From contig CBDUGY010000054.1 in the NCBI GenBank assembly GCA_965367015.1, positions 1-19,026 of the forward strand: a stretch of DNA of 19,026 nucleotides, given 5' to 3'. Numbering within the stretch: position 1 is the stretch's first letter; every line of letters begins with the position of its first letter. The stretch comes from CAXBES01 sp965367015. Lineage in GTDB: Bacteria; Bacteroidota; Bacteroidia; Flavobacteriales; Flavobacteriaceae. This document shows positions 7,221 through 14,077 of this stretch, one piece after another. The notes under the pieces were generated by a model that did no database searches, was not told where the DNA came from, and saw nothing but the letters and a program-made list of their open reading frames with translations. Made by a program: the position numbers and the translations under genes.

Positions 7221-7257
7221 ATAATTGCCTGATAACTTTTGGTGCTATGTTTTGCAT
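7180..7257 (-). pseudogene. Out-of-frame N-terminal fragment of the AI-2E transporter
   Basis: From the ATG at 7257 this frame encodes MQNIAPKVIRQLF, then a hydrophobic stretch ending GILIF. This is the type of cytoplasmic lead-in and first membrane helix expected for this permease subfamily. The same frame then turns to nonsense and stops at 7096-7098, while the real body continues one frame over (SYLAGVLG). Both frames overlap on ATATTTA, and roughly five residues normally found between them seem to be missing. This fits a deletion of about 20 bases between short TATTT repeats, as an inference from family memory. Confidence 0.65.
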
Positions 7258-7264
7258 AGTTGAT

Positions 7265-7690
7265 TTACTTCGCGAATAGTTGATCTAAGTTTTTAAATCC
7301 TTTGAACTCCAAAGCGTTTCCTGAAGGATCCTTAAAAAACATAGTTGCCTGTTCTCCGGTTTCGCCTTCAAAACGAATATATGGTTCGATACTAAATATA
7401 ATCTTTTTTTCCCGCAAGGATTCTGAAAATTTTGTGAATGTTTCCATGTCTAAAATTACGCCAAAGTGTGGAATGGGTACATTATGGCCATCTACCGGAT
7501 TTGTAACTTCTGTCTTAGTGCCAGTACTTTCTCTGTAATGAATAACTAATTGGTGACCAAAAAGATCGAAATCTACCCAGTGATCGCTGCTGCGGCCTTC
7601 TTTACAACCTAATACATCTCGATAGAAGATACGAGACTTTTCAATATCATCTACCGGAATTGCCAAATGAAAAGGACTAATTGTTGCCAT
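7265..7690 (-). CDS. VOC family (glyoxalase/dioxygenase fold) protein
   Basis: A 141-aa single-chain vicinal-oxygen-chelate protein with two beta-alpha-beta-beta-beta repeats. The first starts at FHLAIPVDDIEKSRIFYRD and the second at PHFGVILDMETF. The usual metal ligands are in place at H8, H75 and E128 (in GNALEFKGF), so a metal-dependent lyase, isomerase, dioxygenase or resistance activity is possible; the family alone does not tell which. There is no signal peptide. It starts two bases after the methyltransferase stop and is almost certainly cotranscribed with it, which suggests a shared small-molecule substrate. The permease follows within a few bases. Confidence 0.88.
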   Translation of the reverse strand: MATISPFHLAIPVDDIEKSRIFYRDVLGCKEGRSSDHWVDFDLFGHQLVIHYRESTGTKTEVTNPVDGHNVPIPHFGVILDMETFTKFSESLREKKIIFSIEPYIRFEGETGEQATMFFKDPSGNALEFKGFKNLDQLFAK

Positions 7691-7691
7691 A

Positions 7692-9329
7692 TCAAATATT
7701 TAATAAAACAGAGGATTTCCCTCTTAAATAATTTATACTAACTGTTGCGAGTTCATTATTCGGAAATTTCGAAAAGTGCTGTGGATCCGTTTCGAGGTTC
7801 AGCTCATTTATTACTTTTAAGAAAACTTCCAACTCTACAATATATTGATCTGAAAAACCATGAGTTGCATCATAAGCAGTGGCAGCGGTTTTGCCAATGT
7901 TTTTTGCTACAATGTGGGGTGGAACAGTATGTAATTCAATGACCAACAAACCAAATTTTTTAATATAAGGTACCCACTTCTGAAAATGAAGCTTTAAATT
8001 TTGCTCTACAACGCTATTCGATAATCGTTCACCGTGATGTGCAAAAGCTCCGGTAGACGTGCTTATTCTTGAAGAATTTACTGTAGTTGGTGCTACCCAG
8101 GGTCTGTTATGGTCTAAGAAGGTACGAACGTTTAAAAGATCACTAAGTACAATATCGTAATTCTCTTTTATATCAGCCTGTAACTTTTCGGGATCCCCAA
8201 TATCGCCCCAGATAACTTTTGCCCAGATATCGGCTTTCACCAGATTTGCGCGTGTTACTTTTAACGCTGCTTTATTATAATCGACACCCACCAAAAACAA
8301 CGGATGTTCTTCTAACAAAGGTCCGCGCTTGGTTCGTTGTTCAATTACCTCGAATAAATGAATTAGAAAAGCCCCATTTCCGCAACCCATATCCAATATT
8401 CCTTTAGGCTGTTCATCAATCGGCCTATTGAACAATGAAATTACAATCTCATCAATTTTTTTAAAATATGCCGAATGTGCACCGCCGCTGCCCCATACAT
8501 TCATTTCTCTATCCACATGCATCTCTGCTGCCTCGGGGAGCGAACTTCGTAAAATTTTCGGATTTCCAAAGATTAATTCATCCACTCTTCTAAAAGTAGG
8601 AATGTAAGAAACAGTTACTCCATAAGCAGCAGATCTTTTAGCAAAAAAGAATCCTTTATTAGTAAATTTAAAGTGACCGTTATTTTTTGAGAACCAGCCT
8701 AAAAAACTGAAGAAATCTAGAATTTTACTAAAACTCTCAGGATCTTCGTGAAATTCTTCCGGACTAAAAGATGCTTCCATAAAATATTTGTGAAACATTC
8801 CATCCATGCCCAGAAAGACGGTTATGGGCCCTACCAAAACTCCTTCTATTTGTTTCTCAATTTGCGCTTGAATCTTTTTTTCTTTTTCATCAGTAGTGTT
8901 CGGCGCATATTCCCCGTTTTTATGTTTGTTGAAAATTCTATTCAGTATAGAGAATTGCTCAACATTGAAATGGCGTGGATGAAATTCTTCCGAAACTTTC
9001 ATAAAATGTACCACATCCTTAAACCGATCACAGTTTTTAAAGGCTAATGCACTTATATCATTTTTCGAAATTTTTATTTGATTTTTGCTATTATCCACGT
9101 TATAATTAAGCCATCCTTGCGAAGCCATCATACGCAGTGCAACATTCAAGTAGCCTTCGTTGGCATGAAAGTGAGTGGCTATTTCAGATAATTTATAACT
9201 GTCTTTTTTCAATAAGAAATCAAGAACTCCTTTTTCTTTTAGTGTATAGGCAACAGGAGCAACAGCAATGCCATCAAGATGCCTGAAAAGTTCTTCGCGG
9301 TATTTATTTTTCTCAAGATTGGTTAGCAT
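7692..9329 (-). CDS. Class I SAM-dependent methyltransferase with duplicated winged-helix region
   Basis: A 545-aa cytosolic protein. The C-terminal half is a class I methyltransferase: motif I ILDMGCGNG at 311-319 binds SAM, VGVDYNKAALKV is the acidic-loop region, and IVLSDLLNVRTFLDHNRPW (about 393-411) lies where the motif IV active site is expected. The N-terminal half contains two winged-helix-like regions, one near residues 29-75 (VLDFLLKKDSYKLSEIATHF) and a second near 185-235 (FSKILDFFSFLGWF). Such regions act as dimerisation or substrate-clamp domains in O- and C-methyltransferases. The layout and the FLDHNRPW segment recall the AprA-type methyltransferases of polyketide assembly lines, but no synthase is nearby, so the substrate is unknown. 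Four bases separate its start from the upstream exported protein's stop. Confidence 0.82.
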   Translation of the reverse strand: MLTNLEKNKYREELFRHLDGIAVAPVAYTLKEKGVLDFLLKKDSYKLSEIATHFHANEGYLNVALRMMASQGWLNYNVDNSKNQIKISKNDISALAFKNCDRFKDVVHFMKVSEEFHPRHFNVEQFSILNRIFNKHKNGEYAPNTTDEKEKKIQAQIEKQIEGVLVGPITVFLGMDGMFHKYFMEASFSPEEFHEDPESFSKILDFFSFLGWFSKNNGHFKFTNKGFFFAKRSAAYGVTVSYIPTFRRVDELIFGNPKILRSSLPEAAEMHVDREMNVWGSGGAHSAYFKKIDEIVISLFNRPIDEQPKGILDMGCGNGAFLIHLFEVIEQRTKRGPLLEEHPLFLVGVDYNKAALKVTRANLVKADIWAKVIWGDIGDPEKLQADIKENYDIVLSDLLNVRTFLDHNRPWVAPTTVNSSRISTSTGAFAHHGERLSNSVVEQNLKLHFQKWVPYIKKFGLLVIELHTVPPHIVAKNIGKTAATAYDATHGFSDQYIVELEVFLKVINELNLETDPQHFSKFPNNELATVSINYLRGKSSVLLNI

Positions 9330-9333
9330 AAGT

Positions 9334-10275
9334 TTATATCCTATTCCAAATATCTAAATAAATTTTCCAATCGTCACCTACTTTTTTCCATACGATCACA
9401 TATTTTCCTTTGAACGGTTGCTCTTTGTTTTCTTTTGAAAGTGATTTACCTTCATAATAACCGAAGTCATATGCATAATTATCAATTATTTTTATTTCTG
9501 ATGGCGTTACTTTATGATGTAAAACTTTAACGCCTTCAGGCAAGGTCCAGTGCTTTTCAAGTGCTGTATGTCCGGATATTATATCAGAATTACTTGGAAA
9601 TATCTTTCCGTCCTGTGTATAAAAATTTGAAACGGCTTTCGCATCTCCCCGCATATATGCTTGCGAGAACGAAATAGTATTTTTCAGTATAATATCTTTA
9701 TCAGAATCCTCTTTTCGTTTTTTACATTCAATTGTCCAGGTAGGAAATACAAAAGTCTCTGGTTTATTTACCCATTCTCCAATCCAACTAAAACCATCTT
9801 CAGAAATATTCTTAAAAGATAGCCTGAAATAGCCGTCTGTTCCATTTGGAGCCTTTTGTTCTCGATACAGAACGATACTATCCCCTTGTTTCTTTCCATG
9901 CCACGTGGGCAAAGTTGTACTTGGCGTAGTATTCGAATACCAATGTACATACCATTTACTGCTATCTGCTATAAACTGCCTAATACTTCCCGAATGACTT
10001 CCGTCTTCCTTTAAAGTTTCATCCTGTATGGCAGTACCATTCATTATATATTTGAAGGTCCACGTCATTTTCTGCGGTTCTGCCCAGGTTTGGTCGGCCT
10101 TTCTAGCAGTGGAAACACAGTCGCAAGTCCCAATCATAGGTGCATAATCTGCAATTTCTTTTGGTGCTTCCGGATTAAGTTTGCCAAAGGGATTTTCTGC
10201 ACTTGCTGCGTATTGCGATAATGGCTGCCCAAAGGAGAATACTGAAATAAAGAGCATTAAAATTACTAGTTTCAT
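9334..10275 (-). CDS. Exported DUF1579-like / NTF2-like (SnoaL, DUF4440) fusion protein
   Basis: A 313-aa protein beginning with a signal peptide (MKLVILMLFISVFSFG, cleavage before or near Q17). Residues about 40-185 look like a DUF1579-type beta-rich domain: MIGTCDCVSTARK, W-rich strands, repeated small-molecule-binding-like hairpins and a closing WTIECKKR. Residues about 195-313 look like an NTF2-like domain, with FSQAYMRGDAKAVSNFYTQDG, then KYVIVWKKVGDDWKIYLDIWN, which is the classic SnoaL/DUF4440 ending. Both domain calls come from pattern recall and the function is unknown. NTF2-like folds often bind or convert small hydrophobic molecules. It is the first gene of the run with the methyltransferase, VOC and permease genes, and a terminator lies directly upstream of it. 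Confidence 0.78.
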   Translation of the reverse strand: MKLVILMLFISVFSFGQPLSQYAASAENPFGKLNPEAPKEIADYAPMIGTCDCVSTARKADQTWAEPQKMTWTFKYIMNGTAIQDETLKEDGSHSGSIRQFIADSSKWYVHWYSNTTPSTTLPTWHGKKQGDSIVLYREQKAPNGTDGYFRLSFKNISEDGFSWIGEWVNKPETFVFPTWTIECKKRKEDSDKDIILKNTISFSQAYMRGDAKAVSNFYTQDGKIFPSNSDIISGHTALEKHWTLPEGVKVLHHKVTPSEIKIIDNYAYDFGYYEGKSLSKENKEQPFKGKYVIVWKKVGDDWKIYLDIWNRI

Positions 10276-10315
10276 AATTGTTGTATTTTTGAATGATTGT
10301 TTTAAAATATGGCAT

Positions 10316-10343
10316 AAAAAAACCCTCTGGCTGAGGGTTTTTT
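10316..10343. terminator. Bidirectional intrinsic terminator
   Basis: A run of seven A (10316-10322), CCCTC (10323-10327), loop TGGCT (10328-10332), GAGGG (10333-10337) and six T (10338-10343) make a perfect hairpin with A and T tracts on both sides. It ends the minus-strand transcript carrying the small membrane protein, ten bases beyond that gene's stop, and so insulates the methyltransferase run, which needs its own promoter in 10276-10315 or through the terminator. Confidence 0.88.
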
Positions 10344-10352
10344 GTACATTTC

Positions 10353-10546
10353 TTAGGTTTGATCGGTATCTTTTCGATACTTTAAAAGTCCTATTCCGGC
10401 AAAAAAGAATACAACTCCCAATATAATTAAAGGCCAGGGGCTAATTCCCATACTCATACTTCCAAAGGCTCCTAATACGCCTAATACTAAAGAAATAGCA
10501 CCTCCGATGGTTAAAATAAATCCTAATATTTTTATCTTGTTGACAT
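10353..10546 (-). pseudogene. Small two-helix membrane protein with a frameshifted start
   Basis: The minus strand encodes about 62 residues with two clear membrane segments (ILGFILTIGGAISLVLGVLG and WPLIILGVVFFFAGIGLL) and a charged tail KYRKDTDQT. This frame has no ATG, GTG or TTG before the first helix. An ATG at 10546 reads ATG TCA ACA AGA TAA and stops after four codons. Adding one A to the TCAAC would join the ATG to the helix frame as MSNKIKILG, a natural start. So the gene is either broken by a one-base deletion or carries a sequencing error; use of a rare start such as ATT or ATA is a third option. Function unknown. Confidence 0.7.
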
Positions 10547-10613
10547 GTTTGAAAGGTTAACATTAATAAAAATAGGGGATAAAAATGATTTCCTTGGGGC
10601 TATTAAGAAAATT

Positions 10614-11180
10614 TTAATCTTCCTCCTGGTCCCAACCAATCATAAAGTATTTAAAAGTGGCATTATCAGGAATCTGTGTTGCTTCTATTTCAATACTTGG
10701 ATCATAACGTAGATTTTCCGGCAGCTGTTTTTTGTCGATGGTAATGAACACATCGCTATTCTCGAGAAATAGCACAACGGCATTAATTGTGGTTTCTAGA
10801 TCAGCAATTTTGTAATTCGCTTTTACATCTTTAAAAGTACTTGCGTTAGTTAGGTTTTTTTCAGTTTTATAACGACTGTCGAAAACCTGAATATTCGATA
10901 TGGTAGAATTGGGATCATTTTCATCATTGGGCGAGAGCAACAACAATTTTGCCCCGCCTTTTTCAAAAATTTCTACCTCACCTTGTGTTCCCAAAGCATC
11001 TTTAATAGGGTTAAGTCTAACGATTGAATCATTCGCGAACAACGAATCTATTTGCTTCATTTGAGTTTCTTCAGTCAGATCGCCAATTCGGCCGTTTTGG
11101 ATTAAAAATTGATCTTTTTCTTTTCCACATTGAACAAATAATAGTGCAGTTAATGCACCAAATAATAGGGTTTTTTTCAT
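10614..11180 (-). CDS. Putative lipoprotein of unknown function
   Basis: A 188-aa protein I do not recognise beyond its type. The N-terminus MKKTLLFGALTALLFVQC followed by GKEKD is a lipoprotein signal with the lipid-modified cysteine at C18; glutamine just before the cysteine is a loose match to the lipobox. The mature part is acidic and mixed alpha/beta without membrane segments. It includes IDSLFANDSIVRL and a strand-rich region from about 65 to 185 that ends FMIGWDQEED. It sits 47 bases downstream of the DUF853 ATPase gene on the same strand and is likely cotranscribed with it. Probably an envelope protein common in the family Flavobacteriaceae. Confidence 0.78.
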   Translation of the reverse strand: MKKTLLFGALTALLFVQCGKEKDQFLIQNGRIGDLTEETQMKQIDSLFANDSIVRLNPIKDALGTQGEVEIFEKGGAKLLLLSPNDENDPNSTISNIQVFDSRYKTEKNLTNASTFKDVKANYKIADLETTINAVVLFLENSDVFITIDKKQLPENLRYDPSIEIEATQIPDNATFKYFMIGWDQEED

Positions 11181-11184
11181 AATA

Positions 11185-11208
11185 TGCCCGTGAAAACGGG
11201 TACTTTTT
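11185..11208 (+). repeat. Hairpin with GAAA loop between the lipoprotein and ATPase genes
   Basis: TGCCCGT (11185-11191) and ACGGGTA (11196-11202) flank a GAAA tetraloop, giving a compact stem with one G-T pair, followed on the plus strand by CTTTTT. The better hairpin and the T tract are on the plus strand, where no gene reads through. On the minus strand, the sense strand of both neighbours, it is only a 5-bp stem in the intergenic mRNA. Function unclear. Confidence 0.35.
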
Positions 11209-11227
11209 ATATTAAATTAATTTTAAT

Positions 11228-12763
11228 CTATCGCATCATTTTGCCCAAAATGCCCAAAACGCTGCGAATTACGGTAGGACTTGATAGGGTTTTCATTATG
11301 GTGCTCTGTGTAGAGCGGCTGCTTCGGCTGCGAGTGCTTCGAGAAGAACTACTTCTGCTTGCTGCCTCTCTTTCTTTCTTAGCTTTAGCTTTGGTTTCAG
11401 CTTCATCCGCTTTCTCAATTTTTTTATTGAGCAACTCATATGCACTTTCACGGTCTATTACCTCATTGTATTTTCTGATGAGCTTTGAGTTGTCGATGAG
11501 TTCTTTTAATTCTTGGTCTTCCAAAATATCCATCCGACTCATTGGAGCGCGAAGCATTGTGGCAGCTAAAGGTGTTGGAATCCCTTTCTCATTCAAGGCT
11601 GAAACTAAAGCCTCTCCAATACCTAAGGAAGTAAGTACTTCATCGGTTTTATAGTAGTCGGATATAGGGTAATTTTCTGCAGTCAATTTAATTGCCTTTC
11701 TATCCTTAGCAGTAAAGGCTCTTAACGCGTGTTGTACTTTTAATCCTAACTGACTCAAAACTGCATCGGGTACGTCAGTTGGATTTTGGGTGACAAAATA
11801 CAAACCAACGCCCTTAGAGCGAATTAATTTGACAATGCTTTCAATTTGATTCAGCAGTGCCTTACTTGCTTCCTTAAAAATAAGATGAGCCTCATCAATA
11901 AATATTACTAATTCGGGCCTTCCACTGTCACCTTGCTCAGGAAATGTTGCATAAATTTCAGCTAAAAGGGAAAGCATAAAAGTAGAAAACAATTTTGGCC
12001 TATCCTGAATATCGGTTAGACGCAGTATATTGATATAACCCATACCGTTCTCATCAATTCTAAGTAAATCATCGGTATCAAAGGATTTTTCTCCAAAGAA
12101 AAGATCACCTCCTTGTTGCTCAAGTTCAACCACCTTTCGAAGTATAGCACCTGTTGAGGTTGCAGAGATCCTTCCATAATCTTTCGCTAATTCAGCTTTT
12201 CCTTCGTTTGTTGTGTACTGAAGAATTTTTTTAAAATCCTTTAAGTCCAAAAGCGGCAGTTTATTATCGTCACAATATTTGAAAATTACTGAAACGATTC
12301 CAGATTGCGCCTCACTAAGATCCATGATTCGAGAAAGAAGCACAGGGCCAAATTCGCTTACGGTAGCCCGCATTTTTACTCCCGCTTGTTCCGAAAGTGA
12401 TAATATCTCGACAGGAAATTTCTTAGCTTCAAAAGGGAAGCCAATTTTTTCATGACGTTCGTCGATCTTGGGATGGCCCGGGCTAGGTTGAGCGATACCA
12501 CTAAGATCCCCTTTCATATCCATGAGTAATACCGGGACCCCTTTCTCTGAAAGGTTCTCAGCTAATATCTGAAGAGTTTTGGTTTTTCCTGTTCCCGTAG
12601 CACCAGCTATTAATCCGTGACGATTCATAGTTTTCAAAGGAATACGCACCAACGCATCAGTTATAGTTTCCCCATCCAACATTGCTGCACCTAAGACAAT
12701 AGCGTCGCCTTTTGTTTTGTAGCCATTATTAATATAATTAAAAAAAGCCTCTTTATCTGCCAT
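11228..12763 (-). CDS. HerA-like DUF853 ATPase
   Basis: A 511-aa P-loop ATPase of the HerA/FtsK-related DUF853 family (helicase HerA-like). These are predicted hexameric DNA-translocating ATPases of unsettled role. Walker A is GATGTGKT at 54-61 (after RHGLIA), Walker B is LVIFIDEAH near 290-300, and FVTQNPTDVPDAVLSQLGLKV matches the sensor region. An arginine- and serine-rich low-complexity stretch (about 460-485) precedes a hydrophobic C-terminus (VIRSVLGILGKMMR), both usual for this family. The start at 12763 (MADKEAF) is preferred over the adjacent ATG at 12766 and over an in-frame TTG at 12790. The lipoprotein gene follows downstream. No nuclease or NurA partner is adjacent. Confidence 0.9.
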   Translation of the reverse strand: MADKEAFFNYINNGYKTKGDAIVLGAAMLDGETITDALVRIPLKTMNRHGLIAGATGTGKTKTLQILAENLSEKGVPVLLMDMKGDLSGIAQPSPGHPKIDERHEKIGFPFEAKKFPVEILSLSEQAGVKMRATVSEFGPVLLSRIMDLSEAQSGIVSVIFKYCDDNKLPLLDLKDFKKILQYTTNEGKAELAKDYGRISATSTGAILRKVVELEQQGGDLFFGEKSFDTDDLLRIDENGMGYINILRLTDIQDRPKLFSTFMLSLLAEIYATFPEQGDSGRPELVIFIDEAHLIFKEASKALLNQIESIVKLIRSKGVGLYFVTQNPTDVPDAVLSQLGLKVQHALRAFTAKDRKAIKLTAENYPISDYYKTDEVLTSLGIGEALVSALNEKGIPTPLAATMLRAPMSRMDILEDQELKELIDNSKLIRKYNEVIDRESAYELLNKKIEKADEAETKAKAKKEREAASRSSSSRSTRSRSSRSTQSTIMKTLSSPTVIRSVLGILGKMMR

Positions 12764-12844
12764 CATGTAAATTTTGGTTAAAAATAACAATTGTATCCAA
12801 GCTTCTGAAATATTCCGTACCTTAAAATTTTAATTTTCGAAGAA

Positions 12845-13336
12845 ATGAATCTTTCGTTGTTCAATTACTGTTGGTTGTGTCTTTGTATTGGAATTACTTC
12901 GTGTACTAATCACAATAATGATACTGTGCGCTCTTCAGAAGAAAGTAATGAAATACCGATCTTTCACCGTTCTCATGAGCCAAAAAAACAAGCTGCACCT
13001 TTTAGTGATGTTGTTCAAATTGGAAACCTCTTTTTTCTTTCAGGTCAAATAGGAATGGACCATACAACTCGAGAATTGGTTAACGGTGGAATTGAAAATG
13101 AAACGCTTCAGACCATACAAAATATTGAAGCGGTTTTAGCGCAGCACGATTTAACTTTAAATGATGTCGTAAAAGCTTTAGTTATCTTGGAAGATATTGA
13201 AGATTTCTCGGCAATGAATAATATTTACACGACCTACTTTCCGCAGAAACCTGCTAGAACTACGTTTGCTGCTAAAGCCTTGGCAAGAGGTGCTAAAATT
13301 GAAATTGAAGTTGTCGCGGTTAAGTCCTTAAGATAA
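12845..13336 (+). CDS. Exported RidA-family (YjgF/YER057c/UK114) lipoprotein
   Basis: A 163-aa protein with an N-terminal lipoprotein signal (NYCWLCLCIGITSC, lipidated C20) and a linker to about residue 48, followed by a complete RidA domain. RidA enzymes hydrolyse reactive enamine/imine intermediates to keto acids plus ammonia. The key residues are present: R138 in PARTTF (E. coli R105) and E153 in KIEIE (E. coli E120), with the expected spacing of 15. LFFLSGQIGMD is the usual substrate-side strand. The cytosolic RidA has no signal, so this copy most likely works in the periplasm or on the membrane surface, where its substrate is unknown. It converges on the secreted paralogs, stop to stop with a five-base gap. 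Confidence 0.9.
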   Translation: MNLSLFNYCWLCLCIGITSCTNHNNDTVRSSEESNEIPIFHRSHEPKKQAAPFSDVVQIGNLFFLSGQIGMDHTTRELVNGGIENETLQTIQNIEAVLAQHDLTLNDVVKALVILEDIEDFSAMNNIYTTYFPQKPARTTFAAKALARGAKIEIEVVAVKSLR

Positions 13337-13341
13337 TTTCT

Positions 13342-14073
13342 TTAGAAAACCTTTTCGATATAAAAATTACTACTACCTATTGAGCGTAAAACGGTAGTGC
13401 CGTTGTTACCAGCCAATACAATTTTTACAGTAATTACATCAGTCGCGTTTAATTCAATTACTTCATTTAAATGCAATGACGACATGTCGTGACCGTCTGC
13501 TCTTCGTATATACCCGGTACTTGCATATGAGTCTATTGGCGTATTATTTCGAGCTAAATATATTTCAGGTGCTTTTCTAGCCGAGTTTGAAGAACTTGCT
13601 ATGGCAACGTTGACGTTCACTTTATATCTTCCGGGTTCACCAATGGTTACAGCATTTGAAGATACAGAAAACAATGATGAATTGTCATTCCATTCTTGGG
13701 TGCCAAAAACTGGCAGGTCAATAGCCGCTGCTTGGTTGATAGTGGTTGAAGTATCTGTATTCGAATATTTGGCCGATTGGTTACTATAAGATGTAGTTGG
13801 AAGTTTATTAAATACAGAAGTCCAATTAGGTAATGCCGGGGTTCCACGGTTGCAATCGTATGTATTCGTGTCAGTATTATAAATTAACAACCCATTAGCG
13901 GGCAATACAATTGTATTCCTTTCAAGCGTTGTCATTGAAGGGTAGAGTAGGCCCTTATCCGTCGATTCGATATGCAAGATAGCAGAAGGGTCAACAACGG
14001 TGGTTCCGATTCCTACTTGTGCGAAAAAGCAGGTATTTATACAGAGAAAAAAGAGAAGTGTGAGGTTTTTCAT
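13342..14073 (-). CDS. Secreted VGIGTT protein with C1q/TNF-like C-terminal domain, copy 1
   Basis: A 243-aa secreted protein. The start at 14073 is chosen because it opens a signal peptide (MKNLTLLFFLCINTCFFA) followed at once by QVGIGTT, a mature N-terminus very common in secreted Flavobacteriaceae proteins; the frame continues upstream to 14118 into the preceding gene. Residues 25-75 carry the conserved ILHIESTDKGLLYPSMTT and PANGLLIYNTDT blocks. From about 105 on it is beta-strand rich, with GRYKVNVNV, STGYIRR, SSLHLNEVIELN and a GSSNFYIEKVF ending, resembling a C1q/TNF-like jelly roll that would trimerise. It is the second gene of a tandem pair with the copy at 14078-14827, four bases apart. 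Role may be adhesion, surface-layer or matrix, by inference. Confidence 0.82.
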   Translation of the reverse strand: MKNLTLLFFLCINTCFFAQVGIGTTVVDPSAILHIESTDKGLLYPSMTTLERNTIVLPANGLLIYNTDTNTYDCNRGTPALPNWTSVFNKLPTTSYSNQSAKYSNTDTSTTINQAAAIDLPVFGTQEWNDNSSLFSVSSNAVTIGEPGRYKVNVNVAIASSSNSARKAPEIYLARNNTPIDSYASTGYIRRADGHDMSSLHLNEVIELNATDVITVKIVLAGNNGTTVLRSIGSSNFYIEKVF

Positions 14074-14077
14074 AATA

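Noticed and set aside
10571..10604. AATAG/CTATT inverted repeat after the lipoprotein gene as a terminator
   Set aside because: The stem is only five bases with a long loop and no T tract on the coding strand.
11184..11654. 156-aa plus-strand open frame opposite the DUF853 gene
   Set aside because: It lies antisense to the end of a clear ATPase gene, is low-complexity (Ser/Leu/Arg rich from the antisense of the Ser/Arg tail), and has no recognisable domain or promoter.
11228..12763. HerA-like ATPase as part of a defence island
   Set aside because: No NurA, Sir2, nuclease or other defence partner is next to it. Its neighbours are a lipoprotein and an exported RidA, and DUF853 ATPases are common in ordinary Bacteroidota chromosomes.
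13647..13847. Short frames on both strands inside the secreted paralog
   Set aside because: They are shadows of the real gene in other frames and show no signal peptide, domain or start context.
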